NCBI GenBank assembly: GCA_033064195.1
Contig: JARBJD010000049.1
Location: forward strand, 1 to 64,000
Direction: 5' to 3'
From: Blattamonas nauphoetae
Taxonomy: Eukaryota > Preaxostyla > Oxymonadida
DNA length: 64,000 bases
A model generated the notes under the pieces. That model had not been told where the DNA came from, did not search any database, and saw only the letters and a list, made by a program, of their open reading frames with translations. This document shows positions 36,078 to 47,500 of this stretch, one piece after another. A program made the position numbers and the translations under genes. Position 1 is the stretch's first letter; every line of letters begins with the position of its first letter.

Positions 36078-37291
36078 ATGGAAAATCAGCCAGCAGAAGG
36101 AACTCGCCTTTTTGTGGGCAATTTAGAACATACAACCGATGCCGAAGCACTGGGCCATTTCTTTGAACAATATGGAATCGTGTTTGTTTTTTCCCTACCC
36201 TCTCAATCATCTTTCATTTTAGTACCAATGCTACCATCGCCACACGACATGATGAACCCCTTGGGTATGGTTTTGTCACGATGGAAACAAAAAAAGATGC
36301 TGACAATGCCAAAGAAAAGGGTGACAAACAAGTCCTCGATGGACGCCAACTCCGCGTAGAAATTGCCCAGGATCGTACTGATTTTCCTGCTCGCCGAGGA
36401 CGTGGGCGATATGGTCCCCCACGTGGTGATTATCCACAACGACGTTACGACGATCGCAGAGGCTATGGAGATAGAGATGGGTATGGCCGACAAGGAGGAT
36501 ACCGCAGGGACAATCGGTACCAACAGGAAGGCGATAAAGGACGAGACGAAGGCCGCTTCGACCGTGAGAGACCGATGAGTCAATACGCGGAACGAGGACC
36601 ACGGCGAGAGTTCCGAAGAGACCAAGATGGATACGGGCAAGACAGAGGTTATGGACGTGACAAAGAGTATCAGCAAGGAGGGAGATACGAGCGGAGGGGT
36701 GGATACAGTCGTGACGGTGGTTATCAACGGGACCAACGATACGGTCAGGACAGACGATACGAGAGAGAAGGTGATCGATATGGGCGAGATGGAGGATACA
36801 ACCGTGGTGCTGGATATCCTCGGGAGGGAGGACACAACGCTCCTCAGAGATACCATCACTCGGAGGGCTATGACAACCAGCGATACCGCCACGAGGGTGG
36901 GTATCATGACAATCAACAGTTTCGGCGTGAAGGCGGTGGATATGGCCGTGGATATCGCAGATTCGGCGGGAGAGGCCGCTACGGAGGACAAAGAAGGGAA
37001 AGACGCCAAATTGACCCAAACACCCCACGATCAACGACTCGTGTCCACATTAGCAACATCCCGTTCACTTTAACAGAGGCTGAATTGTTGGAGGCATTCA
37101 AAAGATTCGATGTGCAGGAAGTCAGCTTGAGACAGCGCAGATACGACAGCTCACAGAATGTCGGGTATGGGTTCATCATCTTCAAAAATGAGGCAGCTCA
37201 GAAGAAGGCCCTGGCTGAACAGCAGGACATCACATTTGGGGATAGAGCGTGCAGACTCAGCCCAGCTTTTGATTTTCCGGAGTCACAATAA
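36078..37291 (+). CDS. RNA-binding protein with two RRMs and RG/YG-rich middle
   Basis: The exons 36078-36181 and 36223-37291 give 390 aa; the 41-nt intron (GTTTGT...TTTTAG) lies inside the first RRM. RRM1 has RNP2 as LFVGNL and RNP1 as GYGFVTM (residues ~10-85). The middle is dense in RGGY, DRGYG, RRGGY and RDGGY-like units, typical of RGG-box RNA-binding proteins. RRM2 at the C-terminus reads VHISNI and GYGFIIF. The architecture fits an hnRNP or SR-related mRNA-binding protein acting in the nucleus or cytoplasm. The start at MENQPAEG was chosen because it directly precedes RRM1. It is divergent from the methyltransferase gene across about 280 bp. Confidence 0.85.
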
Positions 37292-37496
37292 ATCATTCAA
37301 GCATCTCTCCTCATCTCTGTTTCACTTCAATCGATAGATTTTGACACTTTTCCCATCCTATAAGCTTATAAATTCTGCCGACGAACAAGACCCACTACTC
37401 TTTCAATCGTCATCATTGTTCAGAGTCTTTCAGTTCCTTTTTATTTTCAATATCACCACCAGTGTGATTATATCTCTTTTTTCGCGTCTTTGAGAC

Positions 37497-40400
37497 ATGA
37501 CTGATTCACAGGAGCAACTTTTTCGGGCGCTTGTCTCATCGACTCTCAGTGACAGATATATGCCGTCATCAACATTACCTCTCCACTTTTCATATCCAAT
37601 ATCTGAACTTTTCTCCATTGCTCGTCATTCTGAGACATATCATTCCTTTGAATCTTCAAACCAGAACGTTTTGTCTCTTGCAGAAAAATCATCGATATCG
37701 GATGTTGTACCCGGAAACCATGATTCTCTTCATTTTTTATCATCAAAGACACTGAATTTTCCAAACAATGATCCCCTTTCCTATGATATACAGTCGTCAC
37801 TCTGTGATCCATCTGTCTTTACCGAACCAGCAGTTCTTTCAGCGATTTCAAATCTGCCGATTGTTCAAGCCACCTTTGAAAATGGATGTATGGTCGTTAT
37901 TCAGATGCTTCACTGCTCTATCATTATTTCTCGATGTGGGACGAACAACGACTGCCTCCATGTTCAGCGCTTCATTCCGGGAGGGAATAATGAAACAAAT
38001 TCAATGTTTACAGAGACTCTCCTTACTCACCCTTTCTTTTCGATGATTTTCGAGATTTCATCTGCTCAGCATCGGGTTTATTCAGATTCGCTCGCTTCCA
38101 TCAGATTCGCTGTCAGATTCAAGCATCATATCACATTGTACACCTTCCAAAACGTCATCTCATCTTCTTCATCTCCATCTCGAGTCACACTCTCTGAGGT
38201 TTCTTCATTTCAGCTCAGTCTTTGCTGCGGAATGGCTGTTAGTCCATTCTCGTCGCAAATTGCTGCCGTTCAAATCGACGGAACTGTGGTTGTTGATGGA
38301 AAGACCAGCCTCTCTTCGGACATCCCTGAATCAGGAAGTCTTGGCATCATCCGTTCACTCCAGCTTCCTTTCATTCCTTCAGTTGTTGTCTCTCATCAGT
38401 TAAGAGAGGGAGTCAAACTCCACCCATCAACACTCACACGGGACCCGGTTATCCACCAGATCCCGTATCATTCTGTCGACTTTGGGTCATCGGCTAACGT
38501 GGTGATGACAGCATGTGGCCACTCGATCTACGCTGGCGACATCCGAATGAAGGAAGGCATGGGATGGCTGTTCGATGTTGATGAGACCCCATCTCTCGCT
38601 CATAAACGGGAACGACGACACCTGGACAAAGAAAGGGCACGAACGAAGAAAATACAGAGAAGGGAAGCGATGATCCAAAAACGAAAAGAACTGAGGGAAC
38701 GAAGGGCACTCAAACGATCTGGAGAAAACAGCTCTGAAGAGGAGGAGATGGAAGAGGACAGTGATGAAGCCAGTTCTGAGCGGGAGGATGAAGCAAAACA
38801 TCGTCGGACTCGCCAGCCAAATTATAAAATGCCAGGAAAGGGAAACATAGTCGGGTTGTGGAACGGTTTCACGCCGCTCACCCTGCACAAGCCATCATGC
38901 AGCTCCTTCCAGCACCAACAATACTCGGAGGACTATCGCTCAGTCGAAACAACGAAACACCCAATCCCGCCCTCCTTCATCTCCGCCCTCAAGTTCCATC
39001 CGGATCGATCGACACATCTCTTCGCTCTCTCCACTCCACATGAACTGCAGGTCTTTGACGACAGATACCTCAAACCTCATTCCATCCTCGGAGACGGGAA
39101 CAGAGTGGCCCGCTTCTCATTTCATGCGGACGGCACGTTTGATGCTCCACAGGCTGACCTCCCTCGTCCGATGCTCCTCTGGGAACATGGGACGGGATTG
39201 GTTGATGAACCTCCCTTGAAACTTTTGGATTGGATTGCTCCTGAAGCCAAACACTCCGCAGACCTGGAGGAGGCGCAGCCGAGACTGTTTGGGATTGTTG
39301 GTGGGTCACCACAAGCTCAGAAAATGATGTTCTTCCGTATTCAACAAAATCAGGTCATTGCACACTTCGCCAAGCTCGCATCCAGTGCGGACGAAGAGCA
39401 AAGTCAATCCAACAGTTGTGTACATCGACCTCAACTTGTCCCAACGCGCCCTCGAACTGATATCCGAACACATGCCGACGACTTCTCGAAGTTGACCAAG
39501 CCGGGTGAGGTTGCGGAGGGGCGAAGTCTGGCGTCAATGAGAGTCAGTCGCCTCAGCAAACTCTCCGCCATCACCACAAAAATGCAGACATTATCCATCT
39601 CACCAACACTCACAAACACCAGCCAACCATCTCGACAAATCATAAACAGCTTTTTAACACCCAGTTCACAGACAAACCATCACTTCCCTCCGTCACCAAT
39701 GCCCCCTTTTCGCCTGCCGTTTTCGCAAACCAACATAATTCTGGAAGATCACATCGCCAACCGGAGAGCAATGCAGACACAATCTGAACCTGTCCGGACA
39801 AATCGTTTCATGGACACCCTCCTCATGATCCCGCATCCCTCACATCAAAACAGAAACTCGTATTTCTTCCCATCGGAGGGTCCAAAACTCACATCACCTC
39901 ATCCCATTCACTTCTCTTCCCGGACACCTCTTCGATCTTACACAGATCAACACATCTCACACAACGTGTCCACACTCTGCGGAATCTCGGTTCTGAATGT
40001 CGATCCTCAAACAGCCATCTTCTTCCATCTTTCGGGATTGGGTGAGGTGACCGGCCAGAAGATCGGGATTGTGGATGATGAGAGACATGTCAATGCTCAT
40101 TGGGCCTCTCTCCCAACTTGGATGTTTGAGCGAGCTGATTTTCAGAGGAAATACGGAAGTGATCCACCAAAACGAGACGATGCATCACTCGCACCAGTCC
40201 CACTGACGAAGAAGGAGCAAACAATTCCGCCGTTTTCTGTGTCTCCTCACAGACACCCTCACACTGCCGTCTCTTCAACCCTTCCTTTGTCATCGACTTA
40301 CACGACTCTTTCCGTGTTCTCGCATCTCCTCACCGCAAACAACGTCATTCCGTCTTCTCTCATCCCAACGCTGAAGAATCACGTTGACTTTTGGTCGTCG

Positions 40401-42464
40401 AAGAATCTTCTTCTTCCCGAATTGAGCCCGCCTTTTATGCTGCCTGCCCAGTACGTCACATTCTTGGCAAGCTCAGTTTTGAAGAAAGTACCAAAGAGAC
40501 ATTTTGATCAACAGAACATCATCCTCTCTTCGTCTCTTCCACCTTCACTGGCACTCTCTCGCCCACTCCTCTCTGCTGTCTTCCCTCCCGTTCAGTTTGA
40601 TTCTGCTCTGTCGGGTGTTGATCTTGTTCTCCAAATATCGAGATCGCAGACAGCCCTCGTCAAATTCTCATCAAAGACTCGCCCAGATTCGCGAAGATAC
40701 TTCCAGTTCTCCGCCGTCTCCACTCAACCTCTCCCAAACCAAGTTGTGAATCCAAGCCCCGTCCTTCCTTGGATCCCCCCTCCAGTTTCAACTCCCACCA
40801 TCCAACGAAACGATCCAACCACACATGATCAACTCAGCCCAAATCCTGTGTCACTGGATGTGCTTTATAACGCAGCCATCAGTTGTTCTCTTCCCATCCA
40901 TGAAGACTCCATCCTCTCCTGGAGATATCAGCAACCACGTGCTCTTGAACAACTTCTCCAAGCCGTCAAGCCAAAGCGAGTCAAACCCTCAATTGAACAT
41001 GATGATACTGAAGATGCCGACCAGGATCCAACATCACACATCGTTCCTCCACGAAGATACGCTCAGCCTCTCAACTCGTACACAGGCTGCCGAACGATGA
41101 ATCTTGTTCTTCCCCTCGCATGGCCCACCAAAGAAGTGGAGTTACACATTCTTGTACCAAACCCCAACGAAACAGCCCAAAAATCTCAAATGATCGCCTC
41201 GTCATTTCTTTATCCCTATTCACCACTCGTTGATGCATGCTCGTTCCTGACGACCTCATTTCGAATTTCGTACCATGACTCGAAACGACAGAGCGAAGTG
41301 GCAATCAAAGAGAAGACCGATGCACGCCTTGCTCGACGACAGAAGCGAAGAGAAGAAAGGAAAGCACACATTCAAGCGGAAAGAGCAAAACACAAAGCTG
41401 CTCTGCATGAACTACGCAGAAAGAGACTTTTCGCCGAGACAGAACAGCAGGGATCAGGCTCTGATGGAAGTGACTCAGAAAGGACGGACGAGGAAGCAGC
41501 GGATTCGCAGGATGTCCAGGACTCTCTTCTCCTCAGTCAATTGACACAATTCATCACCAGGACAACAGATCCCATCCCACCAAAACGCACTCGTCACCGA
41601 CACGACCAAGCCAGAATCCACCCAAACCCCTCCTCTTCAGAGAATGAGGGACTGAATGACTTCGACGTGGAAGGGATGAGTTTTGATGATTCAATGACGG
41701 AGCAGCAGATCCCAGAAGCAGCAGAACCCGTCAGCAGAAGTTCACAAACACCAGGCGCACTTGAAGTGCAAGTGAATCGAACAGCCCAACTTCTCACTCA
41801 TCCACAGAATCCCCTCCATGCCCAAGGACTAAGTGACGAGCTTCTCACTCAGCTTCTCTCCACTTGGACTCTGTTTTCTTGGAATGTGATGGCCGGAAAG
41901 CGAGAAGACATCAATCTTTGGATAAAACCGCCCAACGCGGCAGGGAATGCTGATGCTCTCTCCCAGACTGGCGACGGGCAACGCAGTCTTCTGGAACCTT
42001 TGGCTCAGACTCTCATCAGAGTCTACATCAGCTCTCCGATAGACCCCCCTGCAGTCTCTCTCTCCACCACCGACGCTGATGTCCTGACACTGGCTCGCTC
42101 CAGCACCGATTTCACAATTATGTTCCCGTTCTTTTCCACAGATCCCCAAAAACCACCAAATCATCGTCGCTCGTTCATGACATTGTCACAACAGCAAAAA
42201 GTGGCATCGATTCAAAATGCACTCGATGCTCCCTTCCTCGCACGCCCATTCCTGTTCTCGTCATTCACATTCCTCAACCCCGATCTTCCACCACTTTTCC
42301 AGCCACAAATATCCGCATCCCCGTTCGAGCAACAGCCACGCCGTTCGATGTCTCCTTCACTCTATTCAGCATCGAGACCTCCCTCTCAACCAGCGCGATC
42401 TTCGTCGCAGAGGTCGGAAACTCAAGAAGATGCTCTGGACGACTTCCTGAATTCTCTCTTTTGA
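37497..42464 (+). CDS. Large protein of unknown function, 1655 aa
   Basis: A single uninterrupted frame of 1655 codons starts with ATG 205 bp after the RRM gene, and spans the visible limit of the palindrome. The N-terminal half has beta-rich, evenly spaced segments and one WD-like stretch (FISALKFHPD, then HELQVFDDRY). A KR/E-rich linker lies near residues 370-440. Long S/P-rich disordered regions and an acidic coiled region (about 1260-1330) follow. It ends in DDFLNSLF. A beta-propeller of the TAF1C/Rrn6 kind is a weak possibility from layout only, and I would not name it so. It converges on the PDI gene with only 58 bp between stops. Confidence 0.7.
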   Translation: MTDSQEQLFRALVSSTLSDRYMPSSTLPLHFSYPISELFSIARHSETYHSFESSNQNVLSLAEKSSISDVVPGNHDSLHFLSSKTLNFPNNDPLSYDIQSSLCDPSVFTEPAVLSAISNLPIVQATFENGCMVVIQMLHCSIIISRCGTNNDCLHVQRFIPGGNNETNSMFTETLLTHPFFSMIFEISSAQHRVYSDSLASIRFAVRFKHHITLYTFQNVISSSSSPSRVTLSEVSSFQLSLCCGMAVSPFSSQIAAVQIDGTVVVDGKTSLSSDIPESGSLGIIRSLQLPFIPSVVVSHQLREGVKLHPSTLTRDPVIHQIPYHSVDFGSSANVVMTACGHSIYAGDIRMKEGMGWLFDVDETPSLAHKRERRHLDKERARTKKIQRREAMIQKRKELRERRALKRSGENSSEEEEMEEDSDEASSEREDEAKHRRTRQPNYKMPGKGNIVGLWNGFTPLTLHKPSCSSFQHQQYSEDYRSVETTKHPIPPSFISALKFHPDRSTHLFALSTPHELQVFDDRYLKPHSILGDGNRVARFSFHADGTFDAPQADLPRPMLLWEHGTGLVDEPPLKLLDWIAPEAKHSADLEEAQPRLFGIVGGSPQAQKMMFFRIQQNQVIAHFAKLASSADEEQSQSNSCVHRPQLVPTRPRTDIRTHADDFSKLTKPGEVAEGRSLASMRVSRLSKLSAITTKMQTLSISPTLTNTSQPSRQIINSFLTPSSQTNHHFPPSPMPPFRLPFSQTNIILEDHIANRRAMQTQSEPVRTNRFMDTLLMIPHPSHQNRNSYFFPSEGPKLTSPHPIHFSSRTPLRSYTDQHISHNVSTLCGISVLNVDPQTAIFFHLSGLGEVTGQKIGIVDDERHVNAHWASLPTWMFERADFQRKYGSDPPKRDDASLAPVPLTKKEQTIPPFSVSPHRHPHTAVSSTLPLSSTYTTLSVFSHLLTANNVIPSSLIPTLKNHVDFWSSKNLLLPELSPPFMLPAQYVTFLASSVLKKVPKRHFDQQNIILSSSLPPSLALSRPLLSAVFPPVQFDSALSGVDLVLQISRSQTALVKFSSKTRPDSRRYFQFSAVSTQPLPNQVVNPSPVLPWIPPPVSTPTIQRNDPTTHDQLSPNPVSLDVLYNAAISCSLPIHEDSILSWRYQQPRALEQLLQAVKPKRVKPSIEHDDTEDADQDPTSHIVPPRRYAQPLNSYTGCRTMNLVLPLAWPTKEVELHILVPNPNETAQKSQMIASSFLYPYSPLVDACSFLTTSFRISYHDSKRQSEVAIKEKTDARLARRQKRREERKAHIQAERAKHKAALHELRRKRLFAETEQQGSGSDGSDSERTDEEAADSQDVQDSLLLSQLTQFITRTTDPIPPKRTRHRHDQARIHPNPSSSENEGLNDFDVEGMSFDDSMTEQQIPEAAEPVSRSSQTPGALEVQVNRTAQLLTHPQNPLHAQGLSDELLTQLLSTWTLFSWNVMAGKREDINLWIKPPNAAGNADALSQTGDGQRSLLEPLAQTLIRVYISSPIDPPAVSLSTTDADVLTLARSSTDFTIMFPFFSTDPQKPPNHRRSFMTLSQQQKVASIQNALDAPFLARPFLFSSFTFLNPDLPPLFQPQISASPFEQQPRRSMSPSLYSASRPPSQPARSSSQRSETQEDALDDFLNSLF

Positions 42465-42522
42465 GGATTACTTTCTGAACACTTCACGACTTGATTGAAT
42501 CTTGCTTTCAAATGAAAATTGT

Positions 42523-44353
42523 TCAACGAGGTGATTGGATTTGATGAAGATAATCAACAAGTCTGACAAGGACTCCTCTCACGTCCTTTGAGTTCGGTTG
42601 TGAAAGGTCGGCTGTTTCATCAAAATTGAGAGCATGAGGCTTCACATTCTCTTTTGCGCTAAGTGCGATGTTGGTGAGAATCCAGTTCCCGATTGCGTCA
42701 GGACTTCGAGGTCCTTCATACTTTGTGGCAGTTGTTCCTTCGCCCTTCCTGAAGAAGATGAGAGTCGGGAAGGCGCGGATTCCAAAGCGTTGGCGCAGAG
42801 CAACGTTGTCGTCGCTGACCTCGACCTTGCAGAGTCGGACGCCTGTTGTGTGGCGGAAGGACTCGCCCACTTTCTTCAGGACAGGCACAATCGACTTGCA
42901 GTGTGTGCACCACGATGCGTAGAACTCAACCATCACGTTTTCAGATCCGTCGACGATCGAGTCAAACGTGCGTTCACTCAGCTCTGTCAGATCGTATGGA
43001 CGAGTGTCGGGGTCAAGTTGGGAGAGGATGAAGTCGGCGACGGCTCGTTGATTTCGCTTGGCTGAGAAGCTGGGTCCGATCAGAAAACAGAAGAACAAAC
43101 AATTGGCCTGGTGTTGTCTTTCCCTTCGGAATGACCAGAAGCGATGGATATTCTTTGATTCCGAACTTTGTTTTGAGGTATTCGTCCTGTCCCACATCCA
43201 CTTTCACAAAGCGGGTGTCCAACACTCCGCTCCCCACAATCTCTTCTGCAGCATCGTTCACAATCGTCTCAAACACGCTGCATGGCTTGCACCAAACTTG
43301 GGAGAACATTACCACCACGTTCTTCTCTCCGTCGATGGAATCCAGGAAGGTCTGGCCGTCCGTCTTCTCCAAATGGTTCGAAACCGGCGCAGCATACAGC
43401 TTGGTCGAGATCCAATCAATCATAGAATCAACATTCCGCTCTCCCTCATATCTGGGCAAGTGGAATAAGTGTAACATAAAAACAAACCGAAGGACATGTT
43501 TAGTGTGGTTCTCTGGAACGACAGTCATCCACGGGTAGGCAGTGATGGCGAATCGCTCTTTCAGGATTGGCTCTGCATCCCCATCGACATGAGCAAAGAC
43601 AGTACTGTTCGCTACCGCCCCAAATTCTTCGAAGAAGAGTGTTGAGGCCTCATCAAAGATGGGGCTAAATGAGCGGCATGGTGAACAACTGGGAGACCCA
43701 AAATAGAGGACAACTGGCTTCTTTCCATCAAGAACAGTCTCTGAATTATTGCTGCAGAGGGAAAAATAATGGGACTATGTGAAATACGCTGTTAATTCAA
43801 TGACATGATTCACAAAGGTCCGATTGTGATTTGTCGAAACCCAATCCAACAAATCTGTGATTGTACGTTTTCCATTGTAGCTATCAATCCAATATAGGGA
43901 AAAAATGTCCACACTTAAGTTTGGGGGTTGTTTGATTTGCAGGGAAAAACTTCAAAGTCGGATAACCTTGGATATTGAATTGTGTCATTAATTGAGTTTC
44001 TGTTGATTCAATTTGGGCGAAAATGACTGAAGAATCGTTGCGCAGGTTAGAAATTTGTGCGGCCTTGAGATAGGTCGGATGAAATTGTTTGCAGTGCCCA
44101 CACCAAGTACCATAAAAAAGACAAAGGACTATTCGAGAACGATGGAGTACATCAGCGATATAATACCTGGTTTGGATTGTCCAATAACATTTGTATAATT
44201 TTCGGTGGTGAGAGAAACAATTGCCTCACCAGGATCAAACAAATCTGTATCTTTCGTTTTCTCTCGTTGGCCTTGGGATTCCTGGTTGCATTGTGAGCCA
44301 CCACATGATTCATCGCATATTATAAAAGATGAAATTACCAATAGGATCATCAT
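42523..44353 (-). CDS. Protein disulfide isomerase-like, four thioredoxin domains
   Basis: PDI proteins form and shuffle disulfides in the endoplasmic reticulum. Six exons fit exactly to 551 aa, with introns at 44129-44166, 43881-43914, 43752-43787, 43452-43487 and 43070-43100 (31-38 nt). A hydrophobic start (MMILLVISSFIIC) looks like a signal peptide. Four thioredoxin folds follow, with active-site motifs FYGTWCGHC, SPSCSPC, SQVWCKPC and YASWCTHC. Each domain has the expected YP or FP cis-proline segment (GYPTLKFF, AYPWMTV, EYPSLLVI, AFPTLIFF). CGHC is the classic oxidising site, and the other three are unusual. The C-terminus (HQIQSPR) lacks a KDEL-type retrieval signal, unless a final exon was missed. 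Confidence 0.88.
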
Positions 44354-44583
44354 CTGATTGTGAAGGCCAATTTTCTGGGGAAGGGTGTCGTGTCATTTAG
44401 AAAAGTTGTGGATTTCGTGTCAAGATGTAAAAATATTAAAATGTGGCCAGAGTTCATGAGTAATCATCATTTTTAGTGATGAAAGCATTGAGATATAGAG
44501 AGATTTGATGTCCGTTTAGATGGAGAGTGCTATCCCATTTCTTTTCTGTTTTCTTCGTGTTTTTTGTTCATATCCATCATATC

Positions 44584-47500
44584 ATGAGTTGGCGGAGATC
44601 ACGATATAGAAGACCGAGGATGTTCCAACCCGTGCCAATTTTTAGAGACGGTATTTTGTTTTTGTTGCATTATCATGTTCACAAACTTACCTCTCACCAA
44701 TTCTCTTTCATGTCGTTGTCTCACAACAAATTTAACAGCTCCGCCATCAAGTACTGAGATAGGTAACCGTTTATCTGCTCGGATATCTTCTACTGTTCCT
44801 AATACTCCAAATCAATCACCAACAAATCCGTCTCTACGAAGGTCTCGTAGCCCTCTAACCAATGTAATACCCGATATTTTTCCAAATGATCACACTTCAG
44901 ATGTGACAATTGAGTTTGAAGAAGCTTCACAGAGTCCTCATCATGATTTACGAGACAACGAAATTATCACAACACTTCACGCACCATTGCCTCTTGAACC
45001 GCTCATCCACAACCGTCCAAAGCAAGTTTCAACGTTTATCTACACTAAGAGTACATCCTCGTTAGTCAAATCGCTTATTCAACCGACAAAACAGCCAATT
45101 GAATCGAACACTCAAAATCATCAAAATTCAGCGATTCAGCCACAGACGATTCAACTAAATCACGGTACTCCCGTCAAAACTCGCTCTCTACTCCCCACTG
45201 ACCCTTCCAAATCGGAACCACTTCTCAAACAACTCCCTTCAACCTCCACGTTCAAAAATGCTTCCCCTAAACCTGTCCAGACATCAATAAACCAATCATA
45301 TTCATCATTCACTCCTCACACAGACACAAAAGATCATGATCCACTCCCGGCCACACGCACACGACATTCACGTCAATCGGAACCGAAAGATCGCCCACTT
45401 TCATCGCCATCTGAGGAACTTCCCATTTTCCAAAAAATTCTCAACTTACATCATGCCTCGCACCCGAATCTTATTCCAACTTCCTCAACATCTCCACCCA
45501 TTCCCGTCGGGCGGGACGTCTCAAAGTCAAATTCCCAACCACATCATTCATCGTCGACAGGTGGAGTTCGTCGTGATGAAAAGCGTGAACACAGGAACAC
45601 CATCTCTCGCAATAAAACATCTGACCCTCAAAAGAGCCCTATTCACCATCCCAGAGAAAGTTCACAAAGAGACCACATCTCGGCTGGTACAACGCGAAAA
45701 TCGAAACAGCAAGATGTCAGAGAATATCTTCCGAGAGAAGGATTGGTATATTACTACCCCCCATCCTCTCGTCGTCGACGAAGTTATTCTCGCTCCAGAT
45801 CGAGATCACCTCCGCGACGCTCCACTCATCGTCAACGAAGTAATTCTCGCTCCAGATCGAGATCACCTCAGCGACGCTCCACTCATCGTCCACAGAGTTA
45901 TTCTCGTCCCACTTCGAGATCACCTCAGCGACGCTCCACTCATCGTCCACAGAGTTATTCTCGTCCCACTTCGAGATCAACTCTGCGGTCGTCTTCTCAC
46001 AAACAACATCCGAGTGAGTCCACACCACAGACGAACGTCTCCAAACAGGCACAAAGCATCCACTCGCCTTCAGCCTTCCAGAAGGCTGTCTCGTTGGTGG
46101 AGCTGAGCCATCTCGGAGACGAACCAACCGTGGTTGACCAGACTGTTGTGGAAAACAATGAACAGCTCGACACACATTACACTTCAATCCCTCTGGTGGG
46201 CACGCCAAAATCAAAACAACCACCGGAACAAGAGATTTATAATCCATTTGATTTGCAGAGTGAGAAGACCCAAACGAAATCCTCTATGGACACTCTGAAT
46301 CAACTGAAGGAAATGCTCCGAAAGGAAGACAACACATCAAAACTCATCGATTGGTTTGAACGGAGACAGACAAAGACTGAACGACGCGACATTTTGGGAG
46401 AGCTCTTCGGTCCAGGCACCACACCACCTCCACCTCTCTCGCCAACTCCATTTAGTTTTCAGACAAAGCCAGCGCCTCTGGTTGACGAACGGGAAGAAGT
46501 TCTTAAACTCGTCCGGGCTGGAAGTAACGTCTTTTTTTCAGGACCAGCTGGGTGTGGCAAGACGACACTCGTTCGGGACATTCTGCAATACTTCAATCTT
46601 CCTCCTCAGCGAGAAGCTCTCTCCCAACGATACCAAGAACGATATGAAACGAATAAAAAGAGGATTGTTGATAAGAAACGTGAACAAGAACTGAAGTTAG
46701 GGAAAGAATCATCCAAACGAGATCCACAAACTCTGACTGCCTTTGAACTCATCAGTCAAACATTATCGAAACAATCAACCCAATCAGAAAAAGACGATGA
46801 AATAAGCATCTTCTCGTCCACATTTGATTTTGACAAAGTAGAAACCACAGCACAGGAAGAACCCAGTGTGGAGCAACGCCAGCATGTGTTTGTGACAGCG
46901 ATGACAGGAGCAGCAGCGATCAATCTTCCGGGCGGGATGACTCTGCACTACTTCGCCGGAATTGAGCTCGGCATTGGAACAGGCGCTGAACTTGCATCTC
47001 GAATTCTGCGGACACAGTTCGGAACGTCAATCTACGCCGCTCGGAAGCGATGGGTGGAGTGTGAGGTGTTGATCATTGACGAAGGAAGCATGCTCGATGG
47101 CATGTTGTTTGACAAAGTCTGCTCTTTCTCTTCTTTCATCCATTCAGCTTGATTACATCGCCAGAACAATTCGAAACGATCAGAGGCCGTTTGGAGGCAT
47201 CCAGCTCATCATCACAGGCGACTTCTACCAACTCCCACCTGTCATCACGCCCGCGTCGGTTATGCCCAGCCAGTCGACTCCGCCTGCCAGCACCACTTAC
47301 CAAGTTTTGTCGGAATTGTGGACGAAGGTTCCGAGTCCTCATCCGCAGAATAGAAACGAACCACATGGCCGCCTCACATTCGCCGATCTTCAACAACAGC
47401 AGCAGCAGGGCTTGCTCGAGTATTCTGATTATGTGCCACTTGTTGCGCCGCAGACGACGCCGTCTCTCCTCTCTCGTCTCCATCCCAGCCACGCTGCTAG

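Larger units (their letters stand above)
19847..39369. repeat. Right arm of the ~39-kb palindrome
   Basis: This is the reverse complement of 1-19398. The outer limit given is set by the window edge on the left side and need not be the real end of the duplication. Most genes read through here without frame changes. The arm continues without visible discontinuity into the unique region, within the 1655-aa gene. The innermost part, 19847-20496, holds no gene that I can support. Confidence 0.97.

Noticed and set aside
1-39369. A large mobile or virus-like element bounded by the inverted arms
   Set aside because: The arms contain ordinary spliced host genes and a tRNA. I see no integrase, transposase, polymerase or capsid-like gene and no target-site duplication.
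37497-42464. Naming the 1655-aa protein as a TAF1C/Rrn6 homologue
   Set aside because: Only one WD-like stretch and the general layout fit. No diagnostic motif is visible, so it is left unnamed.
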